64,000 bases of DNA from Pseudomonas songnenensis (GCF_003696315.1 NZ_RFFN01000008.1:62504-126503), one strand, 5' to 3'; shown: positions 12,660-20,636, counted from the stretch's first letter. The notes: generated by a model not told the origin, from the letters alone. Numbers and translations: made by a program.

Positions 12660-13223
12660 ATGTCTTCACTCGAACTGATCGCCTCGCTACTCGGCGTGAT
12701 CGCCGTATGGCTGACGGTGCGTCAGAACCCGTGGTGCTGGCCGATCGGGCTGGGCATGGTATCGCTGTATGCCTGGTTCTTCTTCGACGCCAGGCTGTAT
12801 TCACAAGTATTGCTGCATAGCGTTTTCGCCGCGATGCAGCTCTACGGCTGGTGGGCCTGGACGCGAGGTGCCGCAGGCGAACACGGTAGGCCCGTGACCC
12901 TCGCCAGCCCGCGCGAGGTAGCTATAGGCATTGCCTGCGCAGTGCTCGGCAGCCTGTTGCTCGGCAGCGCCATGGCGAGCTTCACCGAGGCCGCCTTTCC
13001 CTGGGTCGACGCCAACCTCACTGCATTCAGCCTGCTCGCACAGCTGTGGATGGCCCTCAAGCGCCTGCAGTGCTGGGTTTTATGGATCGTCGTGGATGTG
13101 CTGTTCGTTGCCTTCTTCAGCTATCAAGGCTACTGGCTAACCGCCGGCCTCTACGCGCTGTTCACAGGACTTGCGGTCATGGGGCTGCGGGAATGGCGCA
13201 TGGCACGGGTGGCGACGCGATGA
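12660..13223 (+). CDS. pnuC: Nicotinamide riboside transporter PnuC
   Basis: A 187-residue membrane protein with about seven hydrophobic segments and the PnuC landmarks WCWPIGLG and LYGWWAWTRG, where aromatic residues clamp the nicotinamide ring. PnuC lets nicotinamide riboside diffuse in, and intracellular phosphorylation traps it. The ATG at 12660 was chosen; an upstream extension to 12555 has no support. A -10-like TATGAT is at 12621-12626, but the -35 is weak. The stop overlaps the start of the next gene (ATGA), so the two are translationally coupled. Confidence 0.93.
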   Translation: MSSLELIASLLGVIAVWLTVRQNPWCWPIGLGMVSLYAWFFFDARLYSQVLLHSVFAAMQLYGWWAWTRGAAGEHGRPVTLASPREVAIGIACAVLGSLLLGSAMASFTEAAFPWVDANLTAFSLLAQLWMALKRLQCWVLWIVVDVLFVAFFSYQGYWLTAGLYALFTGLAVMGLREWRMARVATR

Positions 13224-13744
13224 AGGTGCTGGTGCTCACCGGTCCGGAGTCCACCGGCAAAAGCTGGCTTGCACAGCGGCTGCTGCGCACATTCGGCGGA
13301 GTGATGGTGGGCGAATACGTTCGCCATTACATTGAGCAGACGCAACGCGACACGACGCTTGCCGACATTCCTGCGATTGCCCGTGGCCAGCTGGACTGGG
13401 AAGACGCCGCGAGAATTCAGGCACCGCCTCTGCTGATTCTCGATACCCATCTGCTGAGCAACATGCTCTGGAGTCATGCGCTGTTCGGCGATTGCCCCGC
13501 CTGGCTCGAGGACGAGCTGCTGGCGCGGGATTACCACCAGCACCTGCTGCTCTCGCCCGAGGGTATCGAATGGCATGCCGACGGCCAGCGCTGCCAGCCG
13601 GATATCAGCGAAAGACTGGAGTTCTTCGAGGCATGCCGCAGCTGGCTGGTGCAGCGGGATCGGCCCTTCGTCGAGCTCGGTGGCAGCTGGACCGACCGCG
13701 AGCGGCAGGCGATCGCACACACCCGTGCTCTGCTAGGCGAATGA
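13220..13744 (+). CDS. Nicotinamide riboside kinase-like ATPase (NadR C-terminal domain)
   Basis: A 174-residue P-loop kinase with Walker A GPESTGKS at residues 8-15 and the NadR-kinase pattern GGVMVGEYVRHYIE. It corresponds to the ribosylnicotinamide kinase domain of NadR alone, without the HTH or the adenylyltransferase domain. It would phosphorylate nicotinamide riboside to NMN for NAD synthesis. The four-base overlap with pnuC makes a two-gene import-and-trap unit. Because it lacks the HTH, it cannot be the NAD-sensing repressor found in enteric bacteria. It converges with a DMT transporter 13 bases away. Confidence 0.88.
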   Translation: MKVLVLTGPESTGKSWLAQRLLRTFGGVMVGEYVRHYIEQTQRDTTLADIPAIARGQLDWEDAARIQAPPLLILDTHLLSNMLWSHALFGDCPAWLEDELLARDYHQHLLLSPEGIEWHADGQRCQPDISERLEFFEACRSWLVQRDRPFVELGGSWTDRERQAIAHTRALLGE

Positions 13745-13757
13745 CTGGCTGCAAGCC

Positions 13758-14666
13758 CTAGGGCTGACGGTCGCGACGGAGCAACAGGCCGATGGCAAGC
13801 ACGACCAGCAGGCTACCCGGCAACCAGTGCACACCCATGCGTGCCGGCTGATCGAAGAACAGCAGCAGCATCGAGACGAAGGGCACCAGGTAGCTGTAGG
13901 CCGTGACCGCACCGGGCGTGAGAACGGACGTCGCTCGCTGTTGCAGAAAAAAGGTCATGGCGCTGGAAAAAACGCCGAGGTAGGTCACCAGCAGCAGATC
14001 CAGCAGGTTCATGCGAAGCAGCGACGCCGGTCGCTCCCAGATAAAGCCCATCAGGCCGATCAGCAGTGCGCCGGCGATCAGGCTCCAGAAGGTGCGCAAA
14101 CCCGCCTGCCGGGGCAACGTGCCGTTCGCCAGTCCCCATTTGCTGAGCACCGGATACAACGCCGAAGCGACGCAGCCAAAGAAGAAACCCAGCTCGCCCA
14201 GGCCAAACTGCATGCCGGAGAAATCGCCGCCGTTCTCGGCCCATGCCAGCCCAAGCGCCCCGCTCGCACCAAGCGCCAGGATAGCCAGCAGGCGACCGGC
14301 TGGCTGCTCGACACCAAGCCCGCGGCCCAGGCAGTAAGCCAGCAGCGGCACGCTGACGAACAGCGTCGCCATCGACAATGCACTGACCCGATGGGCCGCC
14401 CAGAACATGGTGCCGAAAAAGCCCGCCAGGCATAGCCCCATGGCGGCGTACAGCAGCAGCGTGCGCCACCCCGGCAGCCCTTCGCTCTGGCTCCAGGCCA
14501 GCGGCGCCAGGACCAATGCCGCAATGCTGAAACGCATGGCGGTCAGCAGCAGTGGCGGCAAACCGTCAGTGAGCAAACCCACCGCGGGAAAGGACAATCC
14601 GACAAATAGCGCCCAGAGCAGCATGCCCAGATGCGCACGGGTGGTTCCGCCACGGCTATCGCCCAT
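13758..14666 (-). CDS. DMT-superfamily transporter (EamA)
   Basis: A ten-helix membrane protein with two EamA repeats (LGMLLWALFVGLSFPAVGLL... and GELGFFFGCVASALYPVLS...). These are drug/metabolite exporters, often for amino acids or metabolites; the substrate is unknown. Two starts are credible: ATG at 14666 (MGDSRGG, after CCGGAG) and TTG at 14732 (after AGGGAG), which would add 22 polar residues. I use the ATG because the transporter fold begins soon after it. The gene is unlinked in function to the convergent NAD-salvage pair. Confidence 0.87.
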   Translation of the reverse strand: MGDSRGGTTRAHLGMLLWALFVGLSFPAVGLLTDGLPPLLLTAMRFSIAALVLAPLAWSQSEGLPGWRTLLLYAAMGLCLAGFFGTMFWAAHRVSALSMATLFVSVPLLAYCLGRGLGVEQPAGRLLAILALGASGALGLAWAENGGDFSGMQFGLGELGFFFGCVASALYPVLSKWGLANGTLPRQAGLRTFWSLIAGALLIGLMGFIWERPASLLRMNLLDLLLVTYLGVFSSAMTFFLQQRATSVLTPGAVTAYSYLVPFVSMLLLFFDQPARMGVHWLPGSLLVVLAIGLLLRRDRQP

Positions 14667-14772
14667 GCGCGTCTCCGGCGTGTGGTTGCCAAGGCTGGTG
14701 TTGATGGCATGCGGATGGTGGCTGCGGTTCAAAGCTCGCTCCCTGTGAGTTGCCTCGCAGCCCATTGGGCGA

Positions 14773-15072
14773 TTACAGACGCGAGGGGGACCGTCGAATG
14801 ACCCTGATCGAGTGGCTGAGGTTCGGTTTGCGCGTCACGCTGATCGGGCGCCGGGTGACCGTATCAATGGTGATGTTCCAGAAGCCGGTACTCGGCACCA
14901 CGATTTTCGCCGGGAACTTATCGAATGCCCCGCCATGATAGGTGTGCCGACCGCCGTTCTTGAAACTGCGGAAATTGGCATCGTTCATCAGGCGGATGTT
15001 GCAGGTCTGCGAGCATTCGATGACAACGATGTCGTCTTCGTTGAGGTGCTCGCGCTGGTGTATGAACTTCAT
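14773..15072 (-). CDS. DUF1883 domain protein
   Basis: A 99-residue protein starting at MKFIHQREHL, with GGAG six bases upstream of the ATG. The longer frame to 15126 adds an unlikely N-terminus. The DUF1883 pattern is clear: VVIECSQTCNIRLMNDANFRS followed by YHGGAFDKFPAKIVVPSTGFWN. The fold is predicted to be all-beta. Some members of the family are fused to TIR domains, but here it stands alone. Function is unknown. The last 25 residues are basic. Confidence 0.82.
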   Translation of the reverse strand: MKFIHQREHLNEDDIVVIECSQTCNIRLMNDANFRSFKNGGRHTYHGGAFDKFPAKIVVPSTGFWNITIDTVTRRPISVTRKPNLSHSIRVIRRSPSRL

Positions 15073-15159
15073 CGACTGCTCCGACAGCGCACATGGCGGC
15101 AAAGCGGCCAACGATAGCATGCACACCCACCGAATCGGACCGGTTGTCAGCCTCGAGGG

Positions 15160-15229
15160 AGGTGCACAGTGGTGTCAGGCCTGCGCGCGGGTTGTTCAGT
15201 AGCCCGGGTTGTGTATCCTCTGTGCACCT
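15160..15229. promoter_or_regulatory. Paired 10-base inverted elements upstream of the MFS gene
   Basis: AGGTGCACAG at 15160-15169 and its exact reverse complement CTGTGCACCT at 15220-15229 lie 50 bases apart. Each contains the palindrome GTGCAC. They sit in the 331-base gap 15073-15403, between the DUF1883 gene and the MFS transporter. The rest of this gap shows no convincing gene; a 30-codon frame at 15254-15344 has no ribosome site. The pair could be a two-site operator. No regulator is identified. Confidence 0.4.
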
Positions 15230-15403
15230 ATCCAACAGCTACCCTCCTTCCATGCCCAGCACGTCACGCCCCTGCTCTTCAAGCCTGCCCGCGGGAAGCC
15301 GACTGCTGTTTCTCTTCGATACCGGACTGCTGGCCCTGTGGTGAAACGCGGCTCGCCGCGCACTCAACCCATCGCCAACCCAGTTCATCGAGGAATGCCG
15401 CCC

Positions 15404-16552
15404 ATGCTTGCGGTCCGTAACACCGTTCAGATCGACGCCCCCATCGTGCGCAACGCAACCCGCTGCGGTTTTTTCATGGCCGGCTTCGGCCTGTCCGTCT
15501 GGGCGCCGCTGGTGCCCTATGTACGCGAACGCATCGAGATGACCGATGCAGTGTTCGGCCTTTTGCTGCTCTGCATTGGCGTCGGCTCGCTGACCTGGAT
15601 GCCACTGTCCGGCGTACTGGTTAGCCGCTGGGGTATCCGCCCGGTGCAGCTGTGCAGCGTCGTGCTGTTGGCGTTGGCCCTGGCCGGCATGGCCCTGACC
15701 GACTCGATGCTGTTGCTGGCCCTGGCACTGTTCTGCTTCGGCGGCAGCCTGGGCGTCATCGACGTGATCATGAACATTCAGGCGGTGCTGGTGGAGACCG
15801 CGGTCGGCCGCCGGCTGATGTCGAACTTCCACGGCATGTACAGCCTCGGCGCCATCAGCGGCGCACTGATGCTCACGGGTTTGCTGACCCTCGGTCTGGC
15901 GCCGGAGATCGGCAGCTTTCTGATGATCGGGCTGATCGTTGCGGCGAATCTCGGCCTGGCTCGCGGCTTTCTGCCCAATCGTGCGCCGGGCGGCGGCATC
16001 GCCTTCGTGCGGCCCACAGGCGTGGTGCTGCTCGTAGGCCTGATGTGCTTTGTCGTCTATCTGGCCGAAGGCGCCGTGCTGGACTGGAGCGCGCTTTACC
16101 TGACCGGAGAGAAAGGCCTCGAAGTGGCCAAGGGCGGCCTGGGTTACGCAGCCTTCGCCCTCATGGTGACCATCGCGCGCTTTGCTGGCGGCCCGCTGGT
16201 CAATGCGCTCGGCACGGCCCGCGTCATTGCCTTCGGCGGGTTGCTCGCGGCATTCGGCATCGGCCTGAGCCTGGCCGCCGAGCATTGGGCCGTGGCGCTG
16301 ATCGGCTACGGATTATGCGGGCTGGGCTGCGCCAACGTCTCGCCGGTGCTGATTTCGTCCCTGAGCCGGCAGGACGGCATGCCGGTGCAGCTGGCCGTTA
16401 CCGTGGCGACCACCATCGGTTTCGCCGGAGTCCTCGCCGGCCCGGCCATGATGGGCGTGGTCGCGCATTTCAGCTCGCTGGGCATGGCCTTCGCGCTGCT
16501 CGCCGTCCTGCTGGTCGGCATCGTGCCGTTCTGCCGTCGCTTCACCGCGTGA
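15404..16552 (+). CDS. MFS transporter (YbjJ-like)
   Basis: A 382-residue, twelve-helix major facilitator. The N-terminal half has GFGLSVWAPLVPYVRERIEM and the inter-helix motif GVLVSRWGIRPVQ, and the family-typical NFHGMYSLGAISGAL is near helix 5. It resembles E. coli YbjJ, whose substrate is unknown. I chose the ATG at 15404, nine bases after AGGA; ATG 15395 and the far-upstream GTG are less likely. Two GTGCAC elements lie 175-240 bases upstream. The following rlmN-like gene starts 22 bases after its stop, so the two may be cotranscribed. Confidence 0.88.
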   Translation: MLAVRNTVQIDAPIVRNATRCGFFMAGFGLSVWAPLVPYVRERIEMTDAVFGLLLLCIGVGSLTWMPLSGVLVSRWGIRPVQLCSVVLLALALAGMALTDSMLLLALALFCFGGSLGVIDVIMNIQAVLVETAVGRRLMSNFHGMYSLGAISGALMLTGLLTLGLAPEIGSFLMIGLIVAANLGLARGFLPNRAPGGGIAFVRPTGVVLLVGLMCFVVYLAEGAVLDWSALYLTGEKGLEVAKGGLGYAAFALMVTIARFAGGPLVNALGTARVIAFGGLLAAFGIGLSLAAEHWAVALIGYGLCGLGCANVSPVLISSLSRQDGMPVQLAVTVATTIGFAGVLAGPAMMGVVAHFSSLGMAFALLAVLLVGIVPFCRRFTA

Positions 16553-16574
16553 CCCCGGATAGAATGCGCGCCCT

Positions 16575-17615
16575 ATGCGAATCCCAGACCTGCAGCAACG
16601 CCTCGCCGATATCGGCGCCAAGCCCCGTCATATCGGGCGAATGACCCGTGCCTGGCTCAAGGGCCTGCCGCTCGATGTCGGCCGGCGCCAGCAACAGGCC
16701 GAGGACTTCCTGCCGCTGAGCGTGCGCGAAGGGCTGTCGACGCTGAGCGCCGAGATCGACGGACTGGCGCGGCTGCGTTCCGAACACCCGGCGGCCGACG
16801 GTTCGGCGCGTCTACTAGTGGAGCTGACCGATGGGCAGATGGTGGAAAGTGTCCTGCTGCCGCGCGACGGCCTGTGCGTGTCCAGTCAGGTCGGCTGCGC
16901 CGTAGGTTGCGTGTTCTGCATGACCGGCAAGAGCGGACTGCTGCGTCAGCTGGGCAGTGCCGAAATCGTCGCCCAGGTCGCCCTCGCCCGACGCTTCCGC
17001 CCGGTAAAGAAGGTGGTGTTCATGGGCATGGGCGAGCCCGCACACAATCTCGACAACGTGCTCGAAGCCATCGACCTGCTCGGCACGGACGGCGGCATCG
17101 GCCACAAGAATCTGGTGTTCTCCACCGTCGGCGACATGCGCGTGTTCGAGCGCCTGCCGCAGCAGCGGGTCAAGCCGGCGCTGGCCCTGTCCCTGCACAG
17201 TACCGATGCGGCGCTGCGTCAGGCCCTGCTGCCGCGAGCGCCGCAGATCACACCCGACGAACTGGTCGACCTCGGCGAAGCCTACGCCCGCGCGACCGGA
17301 TTCCCGATCCAGTACCAGTGGACCCTGCTCAAGGGCATCAACGACAACCAGGATGAGATGGATGGCATCCTGCGCCTGCTCAAGGGCAAGTACGCGGTGA
17401 TGAACCTGATCCCCTACAACAGTCTGGAAGATGACGAATATCAGCGTCCCGATGGCGAGCGCATCGTGCAGATCGTGCGTTACCTGCACAGCCGCGGCGT
17501 GTTGACCAAGGTACGCAACTCGGCCGGCCAGGACATCGATGGCGGTTGCGGCCAGCTCCGCGCCCGGGCCGAGCAGGTGCTCGATCGCAAGCGACGCGTT
17601 GATCGCGGGGCCTGA
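16575..17615 (+). CDS. RlmN-like radical SAM RNA methyltransferase paralogue
   Basis: A 346-residue radical SAM protein of the RlmN/Cfr family. The cluster cysteines are C108, C112 and C115 (VGCAVGCVFC). Both catalytic cysteines can be aligned: C101 in LCVSSQVGC (E. coli RlmN C118) and C325 in DGGCGQL (C355). It therefore looks able to form the methyl-cysteine intermediate used to methylate C2 or C8 of adenine. It is shorter than E. coli RlmN (384), mostly at the N-terminus, and is the Pseudomonas second copy rather than the canonical rlmN next to ispG. Its RNA target is unknown. Confidence 0.88.
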   Translation: MRIPDLQQRLADIGAKPRHIGRMTRAWLKGLPLDVGRRQQQAEDFLPLSVREGLSTLSAEIDGLARLRSEHPAADGSARLLVELTDGQMVESVLLPRDGLCVSSQVGCAVGCVFCMTGKSGLLRQLGSAEIVAQVALARRFRPVKKVVFMGMGEPAHNLDNVLEAIDLLGTDGGIGHKNLVFSTVGDMRVFERLPQQRVKPALALSLHSTDAALRQALLPRAPQITPDELVDLGEAYARATGFPIQYQWTLLKGINDNQDEMDGILRLLKGKYAVMNLIPYNSLEDDEYQRPDGERIVQIVRYLHSRGVLTKVRNSAGQDIDGGCGQLRARAEQVLDRKRRVDRGA

Positions 17616-17697
17616 ACCCGCAAGCCGCAGTCACTGTCCCAGCGCAATACGATTGATGGCCCGCCTGGCCTCATACAGCAAGGAAAGCGCAAGCCGC

Positions 17698-19014
17698 ATG
17701 CACACACTGGAACAACTGGAAAGTGGTGAACTGACAGGAATCCGCCGTCTCGATCTCTCGGCCGACCTGCAGCATTTTCCCGAAACGATCTTCGCTCTCG
17801 CCGATACGCTGGAAGTACTGAATCTCTCCGGCAACCGACTCGACAGCCTGCCGTCCGACCTGTCCCGCCTGCGCAAGCTGCGCATTCTGTTCTGCTCCGA
17901 CAACCTCTTCGCCGAGGTGCCGGACTGCCTCGGCGACTGCGAGCAGTTGGAGATGATCGGCTTCAAGGCCAACCAGATTCGCTATCTGCCCGCCGCCGCG
18001 TTGCCGCCGGCGTTGCGCTGGCTGATCCTCACCGACAACCAGCTGCAGGCATTGCCTGACGAGATCGGCAACTGCCGGCGGCTGCAGAAACTGATGCTCG
18101 CTGGCAACCAGCTGTCTTCGCTGCCGGATTCGCTGGCCAATTGCACCAACCTCGAACTGCTGCGCATCGCTGCGAACCACCTGCCGGCGTTGCCAGACTG
18201 GTTGCTGACGCTGCCGCGCCTCAGCTGGCTGGCCGCCGCCGGCAACCCCTTCAGCGATACCAACGAAGCGATGAGCCTCGCGCGTCATTCGCTACCGGCG
18301 ATCCCGCGCGAACAGGTCATACTGCACGAGCAGCTGGGCCAGGGTGCATCCGGCATCATTTACCGTGCCGGGTGGCAGCCAACCGGGCAAGCGCCGAAGC
18401 AAATGGCCGCCAAGCTGTTCAAGGGCCATGTCACCAGCGACGGCCTGCCCCACAGCGAGATGGCCGCCTGCGTGTCCGCTGGCGCCCATCCGAACCTGAT
18501 CGATGTTGCCGGGCCGCTGGCCGATCAGCCGGGTCAAACGCCGGGTCTGCTGATGAATCTGGTCGAGCCGGCCTTCCAGCCACTGGCTGGTCCGCCGTCG
18601 CTGGTCAGTTGCACACGCGATTGCTACGCCGAGGATCGATCCTTTGCGCTCGAGCAGGTGCTGTGCATTGCCCGCGGCACCGCCTCGGCAGTCGCTCACC
18701 TGCATGAGCGCGGCATCCTGCATGGCGATCTATACGCGCATAATCTGCTGGTCGACCCAACGGGCGAATGCCTGCTCAGCGATTTCGGTGCGGCATCCTT
18801 CTTCGAGCCGCAGAGCGCTACCGGACGTGCATTGCAGCGGATCGAATCCCGTGCCTTCGGTTGCCTGCTCGAGGAATTGCTGCAACGCTGCGCTGGCTTC
18901 GATGACGACCCGCGTCTTCGCGCCCTGCTCGAGATGCAAGATCGATGCATGAGCGAGCAGCCGGAGCACCGCCCCCTTCTCAGCCAGTTGGCCACCACAC
19001 TCGCCGCGCTCTGA
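17698..19014 (+). CDS. Leucine-rich-repeat protein kinase
   Basis: A 438-residue soluble fusion. Residues about 15-185 hold some seven leucine-rich repeats of about 23 residues (LNLSGNRLDSLPSDL, LMLAGNQLSSLPDSL). Residues about 205-435 form a eukaryotic-type kinase. The P-loop is G214-x-G216-x-x-G219, the ATP lysine K239 (AAKLF), the alpha-C Glu E254, the catalytic loop HGD (342-344) with N349, and the DFG at 362-364. The His-Gly-Asp in place of HRD makes it a non-RD kinase but leaves the catalytic Asp. It has no signal peptide or membrane span. The substrate is unknown. A membrane protein gene follows 26 bases later. Confidence 0.88.
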   Translation: MHTLEQLESGELTGIRRLDLSADLQHFPETIFALADTLEVLNLSGNRLDSLPSDLSRLRKLRILFCSDNLFAEVPDCLGDCEQLEMIGFKANQIRYLPAAALPPALRWLILTDNQLQALPDEIGNCRRLQKLMLAGNQLSSLPDSLANCTNLELLRIAANHLPALPDWLLTLPRLSWLAAAGNPFSDTNEAMSLARHSLPAIPREQVILHEQLGQGASGIIYRAGWQPTGQAPKQMAAKLFKGHVTSDGLPHSEMAACVSAGAHPNLIDVAGPLADQPGQTPGLLMNLVEPAFQPLAGPPSLVSCTRDCYAEDRSFALEQVLCIARGTASAVAHLHERGILHGDLYAHNLLVDPTGECLLSDFGAASFFEPQSATGRALQRIESRAFGCLLEELLQRCAGFDDDPRLRALLEMQDRCMSEQPEHRPLLSQLATTLAAL

Positions 19015-19040
19015 CGCGCCTTACCGGAGCGACCCATGCA

Positions 19041-19487
19041 ATGCCATCACCCATAGATGAAGAACACACGCCCTACCCCAAGCCCTATTCGGATCTGCCC
19101 ATCGATCAGGACCCATTCATTCGGGGGCTGAAACAGCGCCTGCCGCAGGATTTGCGTGAGTCTTTCAGCGACGAGCAGCTCGAAGCGTTGCGCGGTGTAT
19201 TTGGCGCACGCTCCTGGGTCAAGCATCGGATCGATCTACGCGGCACGATACGGTTGTGGAGCGATCGCTACTACTTCGCGATCGTTGCCGGCCGCAACAA
19301 GCGAAACCTGATACGCCCGCAACAAAACCTCTCGCTGATCGCAAAGGCTGCGTTGGCCACCGTGTTCCTGCTGTTCTCTGGTCTGGTCGGCCTGGTGATT
19401 CTTTATCTGCTCAAGTCCGCGCTGGGCATCAATCTGTTCCCAGGCTTCTCGCTGGGGCTGTGGGACTGGTTCAAACAGAGCCTCTGA
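19041..19487 (+). CDS. Hypothetical membrane protein, 148 aa
   Basis: Starts MPSPIDEEHTPYP. The first 100 residues are hydrophilic and include DPFIRGLKQRLPQDLRESFS and WVKHRIDLRGTIRLW. One strong transmembrane segment (about 108-130, ALATVFLLFSGLVGLVILYLL) is followed by a short amphipathic tail. Such an arrangement suggests a cytoplasmic domain tethered to the inner membrane. I do not recognise the family. It follows the LRR kinase on the same strand, 26 bases after its stop. GGAG is 11 bases upstream of the ATG, longer than ideal. It might be the kinase's anchor or substrate, but that is only inference. Confidence 0.7.
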   Translation: MPSPIDEEHTPYPKPYSDLPIDQDPFIRGLKQRLPQDLRESFSDEQLEALRGVFGARSWVKHRIDLRGTIRLWSDRYYFAIVAGRNKRNLIRPQQNLSLIAKAALATVFLLFSGLVGLVILYLLKSALGINLFPGFSLGLWDWFKQSL

Positions 19488-19565
19488 GCAAACGGTGCTC
19501 AGGAGTCCTTGCCACTTGCCAGGCAGGCACTACGCTTTGATATCGCCACGATAGTTGGTCCGCCG

Positions 19566-19605
19566 TTGATCAGAATCAAACCGGAATCTGTACGGCGGGT
19601 AAAAA
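19566..19605 (+). promoter_or_regulatory. Anr/FNR box and -10 for hsp20
   Basis: TTGAT-CAGA-ATCAA at 19566-19579 is a perfect Anr/FNR box. A -10-like TAAAAA is at 19600-19605. If transcription starts near 19613, the box is centred at about -41.5, the classical class II activation position. The Hsp20 ATG is at 19650. No sigma-32 promoter is visible. The element implies induction of this small heat-shock gene by low oxygen. Confidence 0.72.
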
Positions 19606-19649
19606 CTGAATGCGCTGTTAACTTCACGAGCTTCTCAGGAGTTTGCGAA

Positions 19650-20180
19650 ATGAATGACGCTTCGAACAAACCATCCGTATCAGCGGACGAAAAGAAGATC
19701 ACATCTACGCCTCAGGAGCCATGGCGCCCCTTTGACTCCCTGCGCCGACAGGTAGACCGTCTCTTCGACGACTTCGAACGGCCCTGGCATCTGCCATTCA
19801 GCCGCCACGCCATGGAGACCACGCCACTGTGGCAGGGCGGTCCCAGCCGGATGCCGGTGGTGGACGTTGTCGAGAAGGAAAACGCCTTCGAGATCACCGC
19901 GGAACTTCCCGGGCTGGATGAGAAGGACGTCGAGGTAAAGCTCGTCGGCAACAGCCTGGTCATCAAGGGCGAGAAGCGTCAGGAACACAAGGAAGAAAAG
20001 GACGGATATCACCTGTCCGAGCGATCCTATGGCAGCTTCCAGCGCAGCTTTGCGCTGCCCGAAGGCGTAGACCGCGACAAGATCGATGCGAAATTCGGCA
20101 AGGGCGTGTTGCGCCTTTCGTTGCCCAAGCTGCCGGGCTCTGCCGATGGTGCGAAAACCATCGCCGTCAAGGCCGAGTAA
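19650..20180 (+). CDS. Hsp20 / alpha-crystallin small heat shock protein
   Basis: A 176-residue small chaperone. The N-terminal arm (1-70) has WRPFDSLRRQVDRLFDDFERPW. The alpha-crystallin domain (about 72-160) shows VDVVEKENAFEITAELPG, and the C-terminal conserved GKGVLRLSLPK. It holds unfolding proteins without ATP. The ATG at 19650 follows CAGGAG with good spacing. Unlike IbpA, the N-terminal arm is rich in Pro and Trp, typical of the HSP20 class seen with stress loci. It is probably transcribed alone from the Anr-type promoter. Confidence 0.94.
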   Translation: MNDASNKPSVSADEKKITSTPQEPWRPFDSLRRQVDRLFDDFERPWHLPFSRHAMETTPLWQGGPSRMPVVDVVEKENAFEITAELPGLDEKDVEVKLVGNSLVIKGEKRQEHKEEKDGYHLSERSYGSFQRSFALPEGVDRDKIDAKFGKGVLRLSLPKLPGSADGAKTIAVKAE

Positions 20181-20188
20181 CGATAGCC

Positions 20189-20212
20189 GGGACCGACCGA
20201 CGGGCCGGTCCC
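20189..20212 (+). terminator. Possible terminator after hsp20
   Basis: A 7-base inverted repeat (GGGACCG / CGGTCCC) with a 10-base loop begins nine bases after the hsp20 stop, followed by CGCTTTCC. The T run is weak, so this is a tentative call. Confidence 0.4.
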
Positions 20213-20315
20213 CGCTTTCCGTCAAGTACGACTCCACGCGCCCGCTTCTCTTTCCCGCCCGATCACCTTTGCCACGCTCGGCTAGACTCCGGAAAAGCCC
20301 AGACCCGAGGCAACC

Positions 20316-20528
20316 ATGAAAGATGAGCAGGAAAAACGCCTGACCCTACGTGAGATGCTTGGCAGCGTATTGGCGGCCGCATTGGGCGTGCAGAGCGGCA
20401 AGAACAGAGCTCGCGATTTCAGCCACGGTAAACCCAGCCACTTCATCATTCTTGGCGTGGGCTTCACCGTGCTGTTCGTGCTGATGATCCTGGGATTGGT
20501 CAAACTGGTGCTGTATCTGGTCAGCTGA
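20316..20528 (+). CDS. DUF2970 small membrane protein, 70 aa
   Basis: A hydrophilic N-terminus (MKDEQEKRLTLREMLGSVLAAALGVQSGKN) is followed by a single membrane helix near residues 43-69. The pattern LTLREMLGSVLAAALGVQ is that of DUF2970, small inner-membrane proteins of unknown function in Pseudomonas and relatives. An AGGCAACC ribosome-like stretch precedes the ATG. It converges, six bases from its end, with the tiny ORF on the opposite strand. Confidence 0.8.
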   Translation: MKDEQEKRLTLREMLGSVLAAALGVQSGKNRARDFSHGKPSHFIILGVGFTVLFVLMILGLVKLVLYLVS

Positions 20529-20534
20529 TAGCCG

Positions 20535-20636
20535 CTACTGATGGCTGACCCAGAATATCGCCGTACCTACCGCAAGCATGATCAAGCTGAAGATCGCCGC
20601 AGCGTCCACTACACTGTCGCGCTGGTCGTTTCTCAC
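20535..20636 (-). CDS. Small single-span membrane protein, 33 aa
   Basis: On the minus strand a GTG at 20636 follows GAGGAG with seven bases of spacing and opens 33 codons ending TAG. The peptide has a charged head (MRNDQRDSVVD) and one hydrophobic helix (AAAIFSLIMLAVGTAIFWV) ending SHQ. This is the layout of many bacterial small membrane proteins. It diverges from cysI. I know of no named family. The strong ribosome site and the clean head-plus-helix design are the evidence. Confidence 0.55.
   Translation of the reverse strand: MRNDQRDSVVDAAAIFSLIMLAVGTAIFWVSHQ

Noticed and set aside
15254..15344. 30-codon ORF upstream of the MFS gene, possible leader peptide
   Set aside because: There is no ribosome site before its ATG and no attenuator structure after it.
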